From contig SMMW01000042.1 of the NCBI GenBank assembly GCA_004794655.1, forward strand, positions 868,001 through 932,000: DNA of 64,000 bases, written 5' to 3'. The notes under the pieces are model-generated. The model saw only the letters and a program-made list of their open reading frames with translations, was not told where the DNA came from and ran no database searches. Each line of letters begins with the position of its first letter. Position 1 is the stretch's first letter. The stretch is from Marisa cornuarietis. Its lineage: Eukaryota; Mollusca; Gastropoda; Architaenioglossa; Ampullariidae. The translations under genes were made by a program, and so were the position numbers. This document shows, one piece after another, positions 48,050 to 61,102 of the stretch.

Positions 48050-49380
48050 ACGTTCTATATTGTATTATTATTCTCTGTCACTGAGTGTGCGCACTTGAGT
48101 GAATTTTTTCATGTGTATTATTGTTAATAAAATATGAACACATTTCAAATGTGCGTTTGTCTAAGATAAACTCCTGGAATTATTTTATTTGATAGTTACT
48201 TTTTAGAAATACTACATTTTCATCATTTACTGTTTTCTCGACAAATACAGGTGTGATTAAGAGAAAAATATTATCATAATATTTCTCGTGCCTTTTCGTT
48301 ATAAAATACCACCGGAATATGTTTTTGTAAAACTTTACGCTCTATTTACAGTGATTTTCGCTGAGCGCTGTGTTGCCCTTTAACCCTCCCCCCCCCCAAC
48401 ACTCACACACACACACACACCCGCGCGCTTTGCATTTCCAGATCAAACGGCTGTATGTTAACATACTGTTATAAAGAGCATTATGCTGAATAGACTGCTG
48501 ACATTGCTACAAGGACGCGTCTTTGTCAAGCTGTGGTTGATACTCTCCAAGGCGATTGAAGTATAGTCTCTTTGAAAGCAGTCACAAGTCGCCTACAAGG
48601 AAAAGAAAAAAAAATAGCGGCAGTACATTCTTTTTATTCCACACCGTCTCTGGAAACTGGATATGGATAATGTTTTATAGCTCACAAATGGTCAGAAAGA
48701 ACATTTCATAGTCTAAAGGGGAAAGAGACCTAAAATTGCTAAATGAGTTTATGGCACAGCTCAGCTGCTACATGTACTGTTACTGTACTGGGTTACTGAC
48801 AGTGCTATTAGTGTTATTGTGCTACAGGCGGTGCGGAGTTGTTACTGTTATTGTATCGTGTTATACCCGCTGTTGCTGCTGTACTGTATTTCGCTACAGG
48901 CGGTGCTGTTACTGTCGTTGTACAACACTGCACACGATCTGTAGCTAAGGTGCTGCTTTTAAATCCGTTCTGCGCCATCATCTGTTATGTAAGCTGATTT
49001 ACGTTTGGGAGATTTTCTTCCTCTGTCCTCTCTTTCTTTCTTTTAGAAGTTTTCTCCAATCACCCGTGGTAGAATCGATTTTCTCTTTTCTTTTCTTCTC
49101 GTTTCGAGATCAACAGATTAATTCATATTTAGCGTTTTGGATGTTGTGTTCGTGTGTTTCTTTACCCACTCCCTATTACGGTGTAACCAAAGAGGATTTC
49201 CTCTTTGGAGTAACTAAGAAAAAAAAAGTCTTTAGACGAAATGTTGACAAAAGACTATTGGTCAATATCAGAATCATACGCACAGGTTACTTTTTACGCG
49301 GGCGCCAGCAGCTTTAAACTGACTGCAGTGGAAGGTTAGAAGAGAGCATTCTAGAACCGCGAAGTGATGCCAGTACTGAC
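48050..49380. other. Intergenic, low-complexity
   Basis: Includes a C-run/CA tract near 48390-48420 and an irregular TGTTACTG/GCTACAGGCGGTGC-rich repeat at about 48765-48935. No gene recognised. Confidence 0.5.
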
Positions 49381-49412
49381 CCGTGGAAGCAGCGACGAGA
49401 AGAGAAGAAATA

Positions 49413-49413
<1 letters not shown>

Positions 49414-49464
<51 letters not shown>
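49414..49464. repeat. (TG)n microsatellite
   Basis: About 25 uninterrupted TG units; the reading frames through it on either strand are artefacts. Confidence 0.97.
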
Positions 49465-49467
<3 letters not shown>

Positions 49468-50559
49468 ACTTTGAGAGATCCAGGTCGAGCATTACCATGT
49501 GCTGTTACACAGACAGCCAAACGCTGTTCAGCAGATCTGTCCCTGCGGCATATGATGGCTGGGCACGACAATCAGGACTACAAATAACATTATGGCAGTC
49601 AATGCCAGTCATGGATCGCCTGCCTTTCGATGCCCCAGTGTTCTCTCAGTACCTCAGAAATGGTCTCGTCTGCTGCTACAGTGACGACACCGGTAGCTGC
49701 AGTAATACAGCGCATGATGCTTAAAGAACAAACTTCAAAGCACATTTTGCTTTCATTATCAGTTGCATTGTTGGAGCGACAGATATCAAGGACTAGGATA
49801 AGGTGCATTTGTGTCTCTTGGGAAAGAAGAGAGGTAGGGAAGGAGGCAGGGTGAAGAAGGAACCACGATCGTGCTCTGTTTTTTGTGTTTGTTTGTTTGT
49901 TTGACGAGAGGGGTGCTCGAGGTAGGTGAGAAGCTTTGAAGTTATGGATTGACCATAACCAAGGTGATTGTGGGAGATAACGTTGAAAACTCTGCAAGAC
50001 AAAAGAATGTCTTGTGTACAGTCTCTGCTTTGAACAGCAAAGAGGCAAGCACAGGGCACACTGGTGCGAGAGACGGGGGAGGGTGGAGAGGGTGTAAATC
50101 AGCGCCAAGGTTGGTAATGGGAACAAAGTGTCGATAAAAACAGGCGACATCAGCAAGGGATCTCTTCTTGAGAGAACTGGATGAAATTTTTAAGTGTACA
50201 GCGTGCCGACGTTTCCGAGTCTAGTGCTGCATGATACTGTCGCGTCGTGCCATTGTTTCTTATGTTTATGGCAAGCTTACACAGGCTTGCCTCTTTTATG
50301 CTGCAACCGGCGGCTACACAATTATAAGTGGCGGCCTCAGCGCAAGAAATCAGGTGCTGCACATGTTTGTAAGAATGGCCTGGACGAAACGGTTGTCGAA
50401 TGACCGTGATCCTTAACTTGTTTTCCGGGAAACATTATACGTATGTGTGGAGGAGGAGAGTGCAGGAAACGTGTTGAGACAAAATAGCAGATTCACGATT
50501 GCTTTGATTGAAACTTGACAATATGGTTTTTGAAAGCAGGCCTGACGAGAGGGGTGAAC

Positions 50560-50960
50560 AGGGGCGGGGGGATGCTGTACCCGGGCCCGCGGCTGTGAAG
50601 GGGGCCCGGCCTTGGTCAGTCGATTTTGTTTCCTTCTTCTTTTTCCTTTTTTTTTTTTTTTTTAAAGAAAGATTGACTTAACATTCCTCACTCTGGGAAT
50701 TGTTTTGCTATAGAGCGGGGTACTGCAAGTTTGATCCTTTAACATCATGTTCCCTAATTTATAATCACTCACGAGTAAACAACTCTTTGTTCAAGAAGTG
50801 ATGTAGATCCTAGTGTAGGTTTCCTAATGTTTGCAGTCTATATTAGTTTACTGAATGAAATGTAGATATTGACAATCGAATTGTAAACATATTATTATAT
50901 ACTGAGAAAATAATTTACCATTATAATTACAAAGGGCCCGGAGTGGTTGTCTGACCCAGG
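50560..50960. repeat. Possible transposon remnant with GGGCCCGG motifs
   Basis: CCCGGGCCCGCGGCTGTGAA and GGGGGCCCGGCC near 50580-50610 and AAAGGGCCCGGAGTGG near 50932 flank an AT-rich body, a pattern of old DNA-transposon copies. No clean terminal repeats could be set. Confidence 0.3.
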
Positions 50961-51297
50961 ACACGTGCTCACTCTCGGTGGCACTGATTGAAAGCAGGAC
51001 TAAGGATAAAGATTAAGTTATTTGCATCTGTGTGTGTGTGTGTGTTCAGGGGTAGGGTCGGATAGGAGGTTGTTGCGATGGTAAGGACAGTGAGGGTCGA
51101 TGATTGTGGGTTCAGATGTTACTTCCGGCACACAAAATTACTCTGAATGTGTCACTTGTTTACAAGTGTTGACTAGCTCACCTCAGTCAGCTGCTGACTC
51201 AGTGCAAAATACCAGCCACCCCCTCCCCCATCCTCTCTGTTCCTCCCCCACCACCGCTTCCACAGTAGTGCAAGCTCACAAAACACACACACACACA

Positions 51298-51670
51298 CAG
51301 TCGTCCCTAGCAACGGTTCACTTATTGCTGTTCACTGAATCGTGTTTTTTTTAAAAAACAATATATCTAATTCTGTAGCGCGGACTTTTCGCTATATCGC
51401 GGGATTTTGCGGTATTTAGGTATTTATATAATATTTATGATTTTAACTATTTTTTCCTGAAGAATTTAAAACAATTTAATAAATACATCAAATATTAATT
51501 CAAACATATTAAAAGAATATTATATCGAAATAAATACAGTAAATGCAAGTATTTCATCAGCGGATGAATATCATACTGTACGCAATGGAAACGCAGCTAT
51601 AGTACTGTCCGCCACTACCCCAGCGTGAGAGTGTACCCGGCACACTACTGGCCGATGGAATGGAAGGCGA
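51298..51670. mobile_element. Truncated pogo-like MITE, second copy (inverted)
   Basis: Starts CAGTCGTCCCTAGC and continues TATATCTAATTCTGTAGCGC, GCTATATCGCGGGATTTTGC and, further on, ATTCAAACATATTAAAAGAA and TCAGCGGATGAATA, which match the reverse complement of 42251-42660. The other terminus is lost at a CA repeat near 51672. Confidence 0.72.
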
Positions 51671-52084
51671 CCACACACACACACACCAAGTTCTTTCCTC
51701 TCATCAAGAAAAACCTTTACAGGTCTCTCACTCCCTTTAAAAAAACAAAAACAAACAACAACCGACGAGCGCCGTCACTGAGCTGTATCGCCTTTTCCTC
51801 CGACCCGTCTATGTGTGAATGTAGGTCTATGTGTGAATATTTATTATTTGTTTGACTATTTTGTTGACAGACTTTAAGGTGATTGCTTTCGCTTTGTTTG
51901 AATTTCCTTGTTTATATTTCTTGAGAATGCCACGAGCACAAAAAGTAAAATCAAATATCAGAAATCAAATTTTTTGTTACTGCATGCAGAGAGTGCTGGG
52001 GACTGTTAGTCAAACAGTTCTCGCAGCACAATGTTTTTCAATATCACTTGACCTCAGCAATACTATTTAAATAATAATAATAAT

Positions 52085-52450
52085 ACGTTTAGCCCATTTT
52101 CCCTGTGGAGGCTGTGCTGTGAACAAGAGACGACCAACGAGATGAAAGTTTACAAGAAAGGGCCGCAAACAACAGCATAGGGATGACGCCTAGTGAATGG
52201 ACAAAGAAGGGAAATTGAAAAGTGACCGATAGAATTTGATGGATTATGGAAAAAATTTTTTTAAAGAGGTGAGTTTTGAGGCCAGACTTGAAAGCTTTGA
52301 ACATAGACATAATTAGAAGAAAAAGGGGCAGAAACTTTCAGAAGGTGGAGGCAGAGAATTTCTCCCGTCTGATGGGTGACACAGAGAGGTCAGGGCCAAG
52401 CAGACCGAAGAGAGTGAGTCGGGTGGTTAGGCGCCAGTAGGTCAGACAGC
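52085..52450 (-). pseudogene. Possible LINE C-terminal fragment
   Basis: Minus-strand frame includes FKAFKSGLKTHLFKKIF, resembling the last residues of LINE reverse-transcriptase ORFs (FK..LKT.LF). The upstream part is not readable as RT. Weak call. Confidence 0.4.
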
Positions 52451-52459
52451 TTCTGTTGT

Positions 52460-55400
52460 CATTACTGTACTGCAGTTTATTGACAGACTTTGTAATACCA
52501 TGGTAATATCTTCGTATCGTAGCCAACGGAATATGTCTTACTTTTCTTTTTGTCATGACGAATAGTAATTTTATTTATTACTAAAGGTCTCGAAGAGTCA
52601 CATTTTTAACCATATACATGCATCATAACAGGGAAAGCTTAGAACTCGAAGTTAGAACTCAATATTTATATTTTTAATTAATATTTTTATTTATTGTTGC
52701 TCTGCGCTGCTTTGTTTCTAGCCTGTGTTTTGTTTTTAGCTGGTCAAGCAATCATCCTGGATATTCTGATATCACATTGTGGTCAACATAAAGCAAATAA
52801 CACTGAACACAGTAAGAAAGAGGCCGGCAGTTTGACGAAAGTCAAGTATTTTTGCTATGTAAGAGTGCCATTTCAGAAAATGATCACAACCTTTCTCGCC
52901 AGCAAACGAGCTCACGACACAGAAGTGATTGAGTGAGGGGGGTGGGTTGAATGAGGTCACCAGTCGGTCGATGTAGGGGCAGTGACTATCATTGTATCCG
53001 TAGCGGTGCAAATGCACCTCAAAGGGATGCTGCAGGCAGACAGGCAATGGTGTACACACACCATTAGCAGCCATCAAGCTACATTCTGACATGACTGCTG
53101 TGTCTTTTACACAAAGCAGATGTTTGTGTAAATAACTTATTTAACGTATATCATGCTGTCTGCAGCGGGAGTCAACACCACCTGTAACATTCGCACGCAC
53201 GTACACACATGCACATACGCATACAACGCTAGGGGGGTCGAGGCAATATCCAAATGCAATGTTGCAAAGACAGACAGACAGACAGACAAATATATCAGTC
53301 AAAGTTTTAAGGACAGAAAGGGACGACAAATATCTCAGAAAACGTCGTGGGGATAGAGAAGGACTAAACACGTACTAGTCAGCAGACTATGATTGTTGAC
53401 TACAACTTCCCCCAAAATAGGTTGGTCGACACAGCATAATCAGGGTGTCTTTCCTTGTTTCATTCTATTCTCGTGGCTTTCCCCCCCCCCCCGTGTTTTC
53501 CAGAGTCGACACCTCGCAAAATGTCATTCCAGAGTTGATTTTTGTTGCTTCAATATCTAACATTAAAACAACATTGTCAAATATCGCTCGGTGTAAATGA
53601 TTACTCCAGTCTGTCTCATTCACAAGCTGGTTTCCCAAGACGGGCTTTCGCGTGTGTATGAGCAACGCAAATATTTAGAATTTAGGTTGTAAAGGCCTTA
53701 TGTACCATCTGGGTACGAAGTTAGTATTAGTTATAGTTTTCAAGCAGCTTCAGTTAACACCAAATATCTGCTACAGCTAAACAGAACAGCATACTGTACT
53801 AAAGTGAAACATAAATTTCACAATAAGATCGCTTATTATTAAATCTCTCGACATTTCAAACGCCATTCAAACTCATTTGACGCATTGGTCTCTCTCTCTC
53901 TCTCTCTCGTACATCATTTATATGTTTCCAGAAAATGATTTGTAAAATGTAGGATTTCTTGTGCAAAGACTTTTAACGGTGATCACTAGAACACAAATGT
54001 AACAATCGGTGTTAATGCTTGAAAATAATACCAAGAAACGTAAGACCTGTCAACGTAAGAAGGATTCCAAGAAGCTGAAATGGGAGGGAGGGAGAAAGAG
54101 GGAAGAGCGAGCGAGCGAGCGAGTGAGCTTAAGATTAGGGTGAAATGAAGAAAAAGTAAGCATGTAACTTTTAATTTAGTCCAGAAAAGAGACTTGAGAG
54201 ACAGACAACAAAGATAACGACAAACAGCTTGAAGCTCGCACGTCGCTGAAAATGGCCTATTTCAAAGACAGTGTTGTGGATAATTCACCTTCTTGTGATC
54301 CACATGAAAACATGCTCAGCTGTCATGGCGACGCTTCAGTTCAGTGACGCAGAAAGTATTGGATGAAACAGGCATGTCGTCGATCGCCAGAGACTGGCAG
54401 CACAACACCCCTACTCCTCTTGACATCAGCCAAATGTATGGGAGGCAATCAAACATAAATAAGCTTTAAACATACTGGCTTTCTGCTTTTGGGAGGACGA
54501 ACGGTGTGTGTGTGAGAGAGAGAGAGAGAAAGAGAGTGAGGAAAGGAGCTTCAGGTTCTTTGAGTCAACGAAAAACCAAAAAAAAGAAGGGACATACAAA
54601 CATACGAATATGCACCATATTTATTTTATATGTTATATAGATATATATAACATATATAATATAATAGAGTTTTAAAAATAAGATGCTGTTTGTGACTTAA
54701 TAAGGATAAGTATAAAGCGGACGCCAGATGAACGGTACATATGTTCTTTACAAATATTATATGCTTACCGCACCACCTCTTGTCACAGCGCATAGCTTGC
54801 TTTGTCCTTTGATGCCCTACTATTCTCAAAAGGGGAGAAATTTTGTCAATTGATTCTCCTTAATTAGAAAGAGCTAAAGCTTCCCAGTCGACCTTCAGCA
54901 GGTTTCGGGACAGATTAACAAACAGCAGGTTGATCTCTCTGGGGAACACAAACATTCTGTCAAACATATCACACACAAAGCAATTTAATTTATAAGTCCA
55001 TTGACGTACATATCAACTCTTGTGATGGTTCACGTGTTGCTTCTTGTAGAGGTGAAGCAAAATCTTACAACTGAAAGACACAGAGGGATGGTAGCAAGAC
55101 TGTGGGAAAGAAAAGGGAGATAGCTTGGTAGTGGGGTGGGTGGGTGGAGAGCTTAGTACTGCGAACTGCATTTTAAAAGCGAACTTTGCTTGTGGTACTC
55201 GCTGGTGGTCTTACCGACCACGACAGAACTGAAAGCAGGACCAGGGCAGACTAAGTCCAGATCGATGCCGTGCCAGTTACTTGACATTAGGCTGTGACTG
55301 GATGTGAGTGTGACTACGAACGACAAGTATGAGAAGTGGGGAGGAGGAGGAGTGTACGGTGCTGCAAGGGACTGTGTAGGTCTCAAGTACCATCACTCCT

Positions 55401-56825
55401 CCCCTACCCCTCCCGTTGTGAGCCCAGCACCACGCAGTGTCCACCTCGCGGCGTCTGGCTCGCCCTACCCAAGTGATCGATATTTGGACTGGGAGGACAG
55501 TCGATTCGACTATAACCACAGCCTGTGTCTGCCGCTGTCTTTTTTTTTTTTTTTAATCGCGACTGTGGACTGATGGTAGGAAAAGACCAAAGTTGGACCG
55601 CTGGGTGGCGGATTCTGCGAGTGGCGTGTCTGTGTCGCTAGAGAGAGGCTTCCACTTTCCTAAGGGACGACCGGTCAGCTTGCAGACGCCCACGCTGCTG
55701 TCTTCAGTTTTCTTGCTTTTGCCTCTGGACTATGATGGACCTCTGCCAGCTGTGACAAGAAGCTAACGGTGATGCTGGTGCAACATAACTGGGTCGACGG
55801 GTTCCAGTTTTGCTTCTCGAAAACAGGTGAGTCTTGAGAGTATATGACGAAATGTTCGACAGACACCTTGTTGATAATTCCTCAACATTTTTAGCTTCTT
55901 TGCCTCGAGCGTGTTGTGTAAGTTTCCTGGATTAGTTTTCCCGACCACAATAAATAAGACAGCTCATTCGCGATTTGAAAGCGAGAAAGGGATGTAATAA
56001 ACAAATATGGATGGGTTTTGCAACAGATTCTTTTGATTAAATCGCCATGCTGATATTTGGCGGTCAAGACAGCAGATTCTGTCGTCACAAACTCTCCTGG
56101 GAGAAAAAAATCCAATATTATACTGTCATTAAAACAATACTAACGAGAAATGAGAAAAAACAAAGTGAAGGAAGAACAACCTGTACGCTGTTAATGTAAA
56201 AGTCTATCTGAGCACCTTTATTTATTTGTATATGTACGGGCTTTGTATTTATCGATGCTTATCTGTGTCTTTTGATTGCTCTGCTGATTTACACGTGGGT
56301 GGAGGAAAAGACGTCTTATACATCGTTCCTATAATTTCAGCGTTTACAGTGGAAGAACAAATAGTCCGAAATGATGCACGAAAGAGTCATTGTTAAGATC
56401 ATTTTAAACGGTTTCATTTCGTCAAATGACGGAGCAGTGGAGATCCTAAAAAAAACACAAAAAAACTCAAGATATTTTCCGTAAAGTACTCAGTATTTAG
56501 TAACAAAAAAAGAGGCTGTGACTGCACTCAGAAATGTGCATGATATTCCAAACTCTCTCTGTGCCGTGAATTTGCCTTTTCTTCATTGCTGACAATAAAT
56601 ATGTATTTGCTCTAAACTATGCAGACAAACCTCAATTTGGGAAGGGCTTTGTTCATACATTTTCCCCTTACTATAGTTTTGATGATATTCCTTAACTATT
56701 TATATGGATATAATTTATACATTGTATACAAACAAACATATTGATCTGAAACGGACTATCTAAAAAAGTTTGAAGACATTTGCAAAAGTAGCAGGCTGGT
56801 AAAAAAACAAATTATGCTTACTCGC

Positions 56826-56857
<32 letters not shown>

Positions 56858-57720
56858 ATGATCGCATTTCGTCACCCGTAAGCGAGCTCAATAATCGTGA
56901 ACAAAAGAGCAGTATGAGAAACCCAGTTGCAGAGTTGCGTCAGCCGTTTCTCTTACTGGCTTATTTAAAAGAAAAAACAACAGAAAATAAATAATCCTTC
57001 GTCGTTATATTTGTAGAAACTTAACAGAAGTTTAGATAACTGTTGTGGTGAGGCTGCTAACATGGGGAAAGTGACGTGTGGTACACAGACCCCTTGATAA
57101 TACTAACACTAGAAAATCTCGAGATTTATGATTACTGTTCTCATTCTCCACAATCATATATTATTTTATTATGAAAATATAATATAAAACAAATATTTTT
57201 CCAATTCTATTTCATTTATAGAAGCACTCGCCACAAGATCGCCCAAAAATGCTAAATAATTTGCCTCAGACACTGTGTAGATTAGTTGTAGCTTTTGACA
57301 TTGTAAAGATTATGAATTTTTCTGCAAATAACAGGCAAGCATGAAAATTTTGTAACAGAGACTATTTAATTGACTGCAGCTTTCTCACAGTTTGACTTAA
57401 ACACCTTTCTAAAATCTGACCAGTTTGTTTGTTGTTGTTGTTGTATGGTTGTTCCATCATTTCTAAAATAAAACTGACAGTTGGTTCGTTATAGTTTTTC
57501 TCCTGTACCATTTGTTCAACCCGTTTCGCTCTTGTTTCGGTTTTGTAAAAGGAAGTCTGAAGTTTTTAAATCAAGGTAGTTGTTGTCTACTATAAGTAAG
57601 TTTTTTCTCACTCTCACAGCCAGTCGCTAGCAACTCTTTTCACTTAATGACCAATCATCTCCTTTCAGAGCCGCTTGTCTTGTTGCCTCTCTTAGCAGCT
57701 GCTCCCGCCAAGCCAGGGGC
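52460..57720. other. Intergenic stretch without recognised genes
   Basis: AT-rich with scattered simple repeats ((TC)n 53890-53909, (GAGC)n 54107-54124, (GA)n about 54514-54530). A GC-richer patch at 55150-55700 has no supported exon. A compound (CTG)8-(ATG)n tract is listed separately. Nothing else seen. Confidence 0.5.
56825..56862. repeat. Compound (CTG)8(ATG)n trinucleotide repeat
   Basis: Eight CTG units followed by four to five ATG units. Not inside any gene I can identify. Confidence 0.95.
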
Positions 57721-57728
57721 CATAATAG

Positions 57729-58003
57729 TGAAGCGAGGTTAAGTCTCTGCCCTGGGGCAACGTGGAGAATTCGAGAGCAAGGGTCTTGCTTCCGAAGTTA
57801 TAACCTGATATCCAGATCCCGCAGATGTTGTTCTACCACTAGAGCCGAAGTTATAAAGAGGTGGCAAAGGTGTCGTTTGAAAAGAAAACGAGGTAGTGTT
57901 CGCGGGATCTCAACACCGCTTTATAATTAATTTTGGAAACACTACGCTATTCTGTTAGTTCCTCATTTTGCCCTGGGGAAACGATTTAATCTCGCTTCGT
58001 GAC
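57729..58003. mobile_element. Fold-back (long inverted repeat) element
   Basis: Imperfect inverted arms: TGAAGCGAGGTTAAGTCTCT then GCCCTGGGGCAA on the left (57729-57762), and TTTTGCCCTGGGGAAACG then ATTTAATCTCGCTTCG on the right (57966-58002). Inner inverted motifs GAAGTTATAAAGAGGTGG and CACCGCTTTATAATTA also pair. A related fragment occurs at about 29935-30130 (CCGTAGTTATAAAGTGGTGT, CATTTTGCCCCAGGGGCAAC). Confidence 0.55.
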
Positions 58004-58739
58004 TACGGCTACAGAAGGTACGTGTCCTCACACACTGAGTCACTGGCGTCTAGACTTTGGTATCAAATACCTAGCCCTGACTCTTCTCTGATGTTCTAAT
58101 TAGGACAGCATCGGATACCTTCCTATACGATAGTTACATCTGCCCGAAATATTTTTTAGTAAATCAAATAACAAAGGTCAAAACTCACTCCAGTTTCAGT
58201 GTTTCGCTGAAACAACATCAGAGACGGAATCGTATAACAATTGTGAAAATACAGAAATTTGTCAAGTCTTGTAAGCCTGCCCTTTGGAAAACGACACTGA
58301 CAGACGACAGACGACACTCACGTTCCTGCCGACAAACACTTCTTAAAAGGAACATTATGTGTGTGTGGGTGGGTGTGTGGGGGTGTGGGGGTGTGTTGCT
58401 GGTGCTGCTGCATGCTAACGCGGCATAATTACCAGTGACTATAACGAAACAAAATTACAACGGATCACTCACAATAAGCAATAAGAGTAATGTGAAGATA
58501 ATAGGCAGAATATCGACGGCTTTTCGGGAAACTTCAATTTCGCAAACAGCATCCGAATAACTAATCGAAGGCATTTCCAAATTCATGATAGTGGGAATGG
58601 CAACCGCAGTGTGTCCCCGACATGCCAGTGGGCCTCGGCAGCCCTCGGAAGAAATTGTGCTGGTATTCAAGTAAGCATCGAGCATAAAGATCAAAGCATT
58701 GACAGGCAAGAATGCCGTGAAACGCACATTTCGTTCTCG

Positions 58740-58990
58740 CAGTACCCCCCCCCCCCACACGTCCCAGATTGAGCAGCCGCTAGACAGGGCCCAGCGAGCT
58801 GCGGCAGGGCCAAAGGTCAGCCGCTTATATCACGTGACTGAAGTCCCTGGACTCGGCGGCGGTCGGCCTTGTACATCGAGCAGACACTTTCGCTGGGAGG
58901 GGTGGGAGCTTTGGGGGGATGGGATGCAGGAATCGCCTGCCGCCGGGCTCGCGTTTCTATGGCAACAAGTGTAGGTCCTGCCTACGGGGC
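58740..58990. promoter_or_regulatory. GC-rich promoter-like patch with E-box and X-box
   Basis: A local GC/CpG-rich stretch in AT-rich surroundings, with a USF-type E-box CACGTGAC (58831-58838) and an RFX X-box-like GTTTCTATGGCAAC (58953-58966). It could drive an unseen gene. No coding exon was confirmed nearby. Confidence 0.4.
58763..58819. repeat. 57-bp conserved duplicate, copy 1
   Basis: CCCAGATTGAGCAGCCGCTA...GGCCAAAGGTCA, 55 of 57 bases identical to 63022-63078. Both differences are synonymous in the plus-strand frame QIEQPLDRAQRAAAGPK. It is preceded by a C-run plus CCCAG that could be a splice acceptor. Confidence 0.9.
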
Positions 58991-59059
58991 AGAAGGTCAG
59001 TGTTTCAGTCTAGTCACAAAAATTAAACCCGTTAAGCTTTTCAAGACTGACAGAGATCA

Positions 59060-59084
59060 CTGGCTCAACGACTGGTTGAGCCAG
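59060..59084. repeat. Perfect 10-bp-arm hairpin
   Basis: CTGGCTCAAC (59060-59069), loop GACTG, GTTGAGCCAG (59075-59084). No T-run follows; function unknown. Confidence 0.9.
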
Positions 59085-59247
59085 AAAGCTTTTGTTACCC
59101 GACACTCTTTCACACCCATCGTGAAGTCTATATATATTGATTGCAGATCCGTCATGCGTCTCGTGGGTAAGATGCAATTATTTGAGGAAACTGTCATACT
59201 TACGGGAATTACAGCTGAAGCCCAAATACTACACACATTTCGAGAAT

Positions 59248-59249
59248 TT

Positions 59250-59317
<68 letters not shown>

Positions 59318-59319
59318 TT
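59248..59319. repeat. (TTTC)n microsatellite
   Basis: About 17 tetranucleotide units; the open frames through it encode only FLSF repeats and are artefacts. Confidence 0.97.
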
Positions 59320-59679
59320 ATCTTAGGCGAATTAATAGAAGCAGTTTTAGACAGTGGAAGTGGATTGTCAACAGAAGGTGTTCTTTAGAGATTTGAGCCG
59401 ATTGGATAACGTGAAAGCAACAGCCAATCTGATCCCTTGCTCTATAACTTTTCTCTTTACGCCAGCATGCTGATACTAAGTATCCTCTCCCCCCCACCAC
59501 CACCAACACCACCACCCCCACCACCATCCACCAAATTATTTTCATCTCGGGCAATCGACAACGCGAGAAAAAAAAGTAGTCCAGAAATTTCACACAAAGT
59601 ACCTTGAAAGTTCCTGAGCAGTAGAATTCCCTCCCAAAGTGATTGTATGTTTTCCGTAACATTTAGCCCCTTATTAACG

Positions 59680-60990
59680 TCAAAGCCATTTTCTCAGCTG
59701 CTATAATCATTGTGAGTAGACTTGTCTGCTGTCAGAAAAACGGGCATCCTTTTTTATTAGCATCTTCCATCCCACCTCCATCTTTCCCCAGTGCACCTCC
59801 GTACATGTGCTTGCTAGGAAGGGCGCCCGGTGGCATATGAGGCCTGTAAGGTTGACGTCATCACCTGCGAGTGACTTCCCTTAGTTGGGGTAAACAAAGC
59901 CGCCCACGAAGCCGCCAGCTTCGTGAGATTCGAAAACTATAAGACCAAGACATTACTGAGCTAGTGTTAAAAAATCTGAATTCGCCATATGCTAAATATA
60001 GAAATAAATTAGTAAGTCATTCGCATTTTTTTCATTGTTAAGTCATGTGTGCTAGTTCTGTTACTTATCCAAGTGTAAAACTATGTCAGTTACGTTTACA
60101 ACAGGTGACAGATGAGTGGCCTATACCGAAATCACTGAATCAATTCTTTAACAATACCTTTGCACCATGGGTCCTCATTAAGCTCATATTCATATGTCTA
60201 ACTCTGTTGTATATAAAGATGATAATATTTTATACTATGATATAAATATCTTACTTAAAAGATGTATATTATCCATCCTGTTTTGTGGAAAAATATGTAG
60301 TAAAAATCGGATGAACTGAATTTTAGATGTAAGGTAAGGTCTACAACATTGTGTGTTCTTGTTTTGTATTTTTAACAAACATTGATAATCAATATAAATT
60401 TATAATATAGCATTATTAATAGTTCATCACAGTTTAGATAAGCATACAAATCAAGATATATATATATATATACAGGGAGACACAAAAATAGAACCCTGAC
60501 TTTTAACCTACTGTAATTAAAACTGACCCATGGATTTCAGAAGTTTTTAAGTGGTGGATGAACATTCAATTAGAATATTCTAATCTTAAAATTAATTGTA
60601 AAAAATGATATGATATAAGACAGGAGTACAAATTTTCTCTAAAAATAACTGATGATTTTAATAGTCCTCCTAAAGCTTAACTTAAAGAAGAAAAATTCAT
60701 AAGCCTTATCAAAACCAAAAACAAAATGGTTAGTTTATCCTAACTGCAGGATTCAAACAGATGGGAACTAAGTTCCAGGCTTCTTTCCAAACATCTTTTA
60801 ACATTTCCTAGACATCTACTTTTACAATAGACCATAAAAACAGTACATTGATGATATATGATTTGAACAAGAGATCTGTAGCATCAGAGATGCTGCTCTT
60901 TCTGTCAAACAATACAAGTGACAATTGAAAAAAAACTAACAAACATCTATATGTGTAAATGAATATCTTGATGAAGATCTATGTGTTTCT
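59680..60990. other. Intergenic stretch, nothing recognised
   Basis: AT-rich, no significant open frame, no repeat family identified. Confidence 0.5.
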
Positions 60991-60998
60991 ATCAACCA

Positions 60999-61002
<4 letters not shown>

Positions 61003-61043
<41 letters not shown>

Positions 61044-61102
61044 GCACTGAGTGTTGTGTGTAGTTTGTTCTGCGATGTGTGTGTGTGTGTGTGTGTGTGT
61101 GT
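61003..61102. repeat. Two adjacent (TG)n microsatellites
   Basis: 61003-61042 and 61076-61102, separated by a 33-bp TG-rich spacer. Confidence 0.95.

Noticed and set aside
48736..48948. Cys/Tyr-rich small open frame on the plus strand
   Set aside because: Looks like a small cysteine-rich peptide, but it arises from a degenerate TGTTACTG/GCTACAGG repeat and has no signal peptide or cysteine framework.
49599..50156. 185-codon minus-strand frame
   Set aside because: No recognisable domain, Ser/Leu/Cys-rich composition, no splice or start context; likely chance.
54626..54665. AT palindrome around TATGTTATATAGATATATATAACATA
   Set aside because: Expected in AT-repeat DNA; no other signal.
59137..59396. 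Open frames with FLSFFLSF repeats
   Set aside because: Produced by the (TTTC)n microsatellite.
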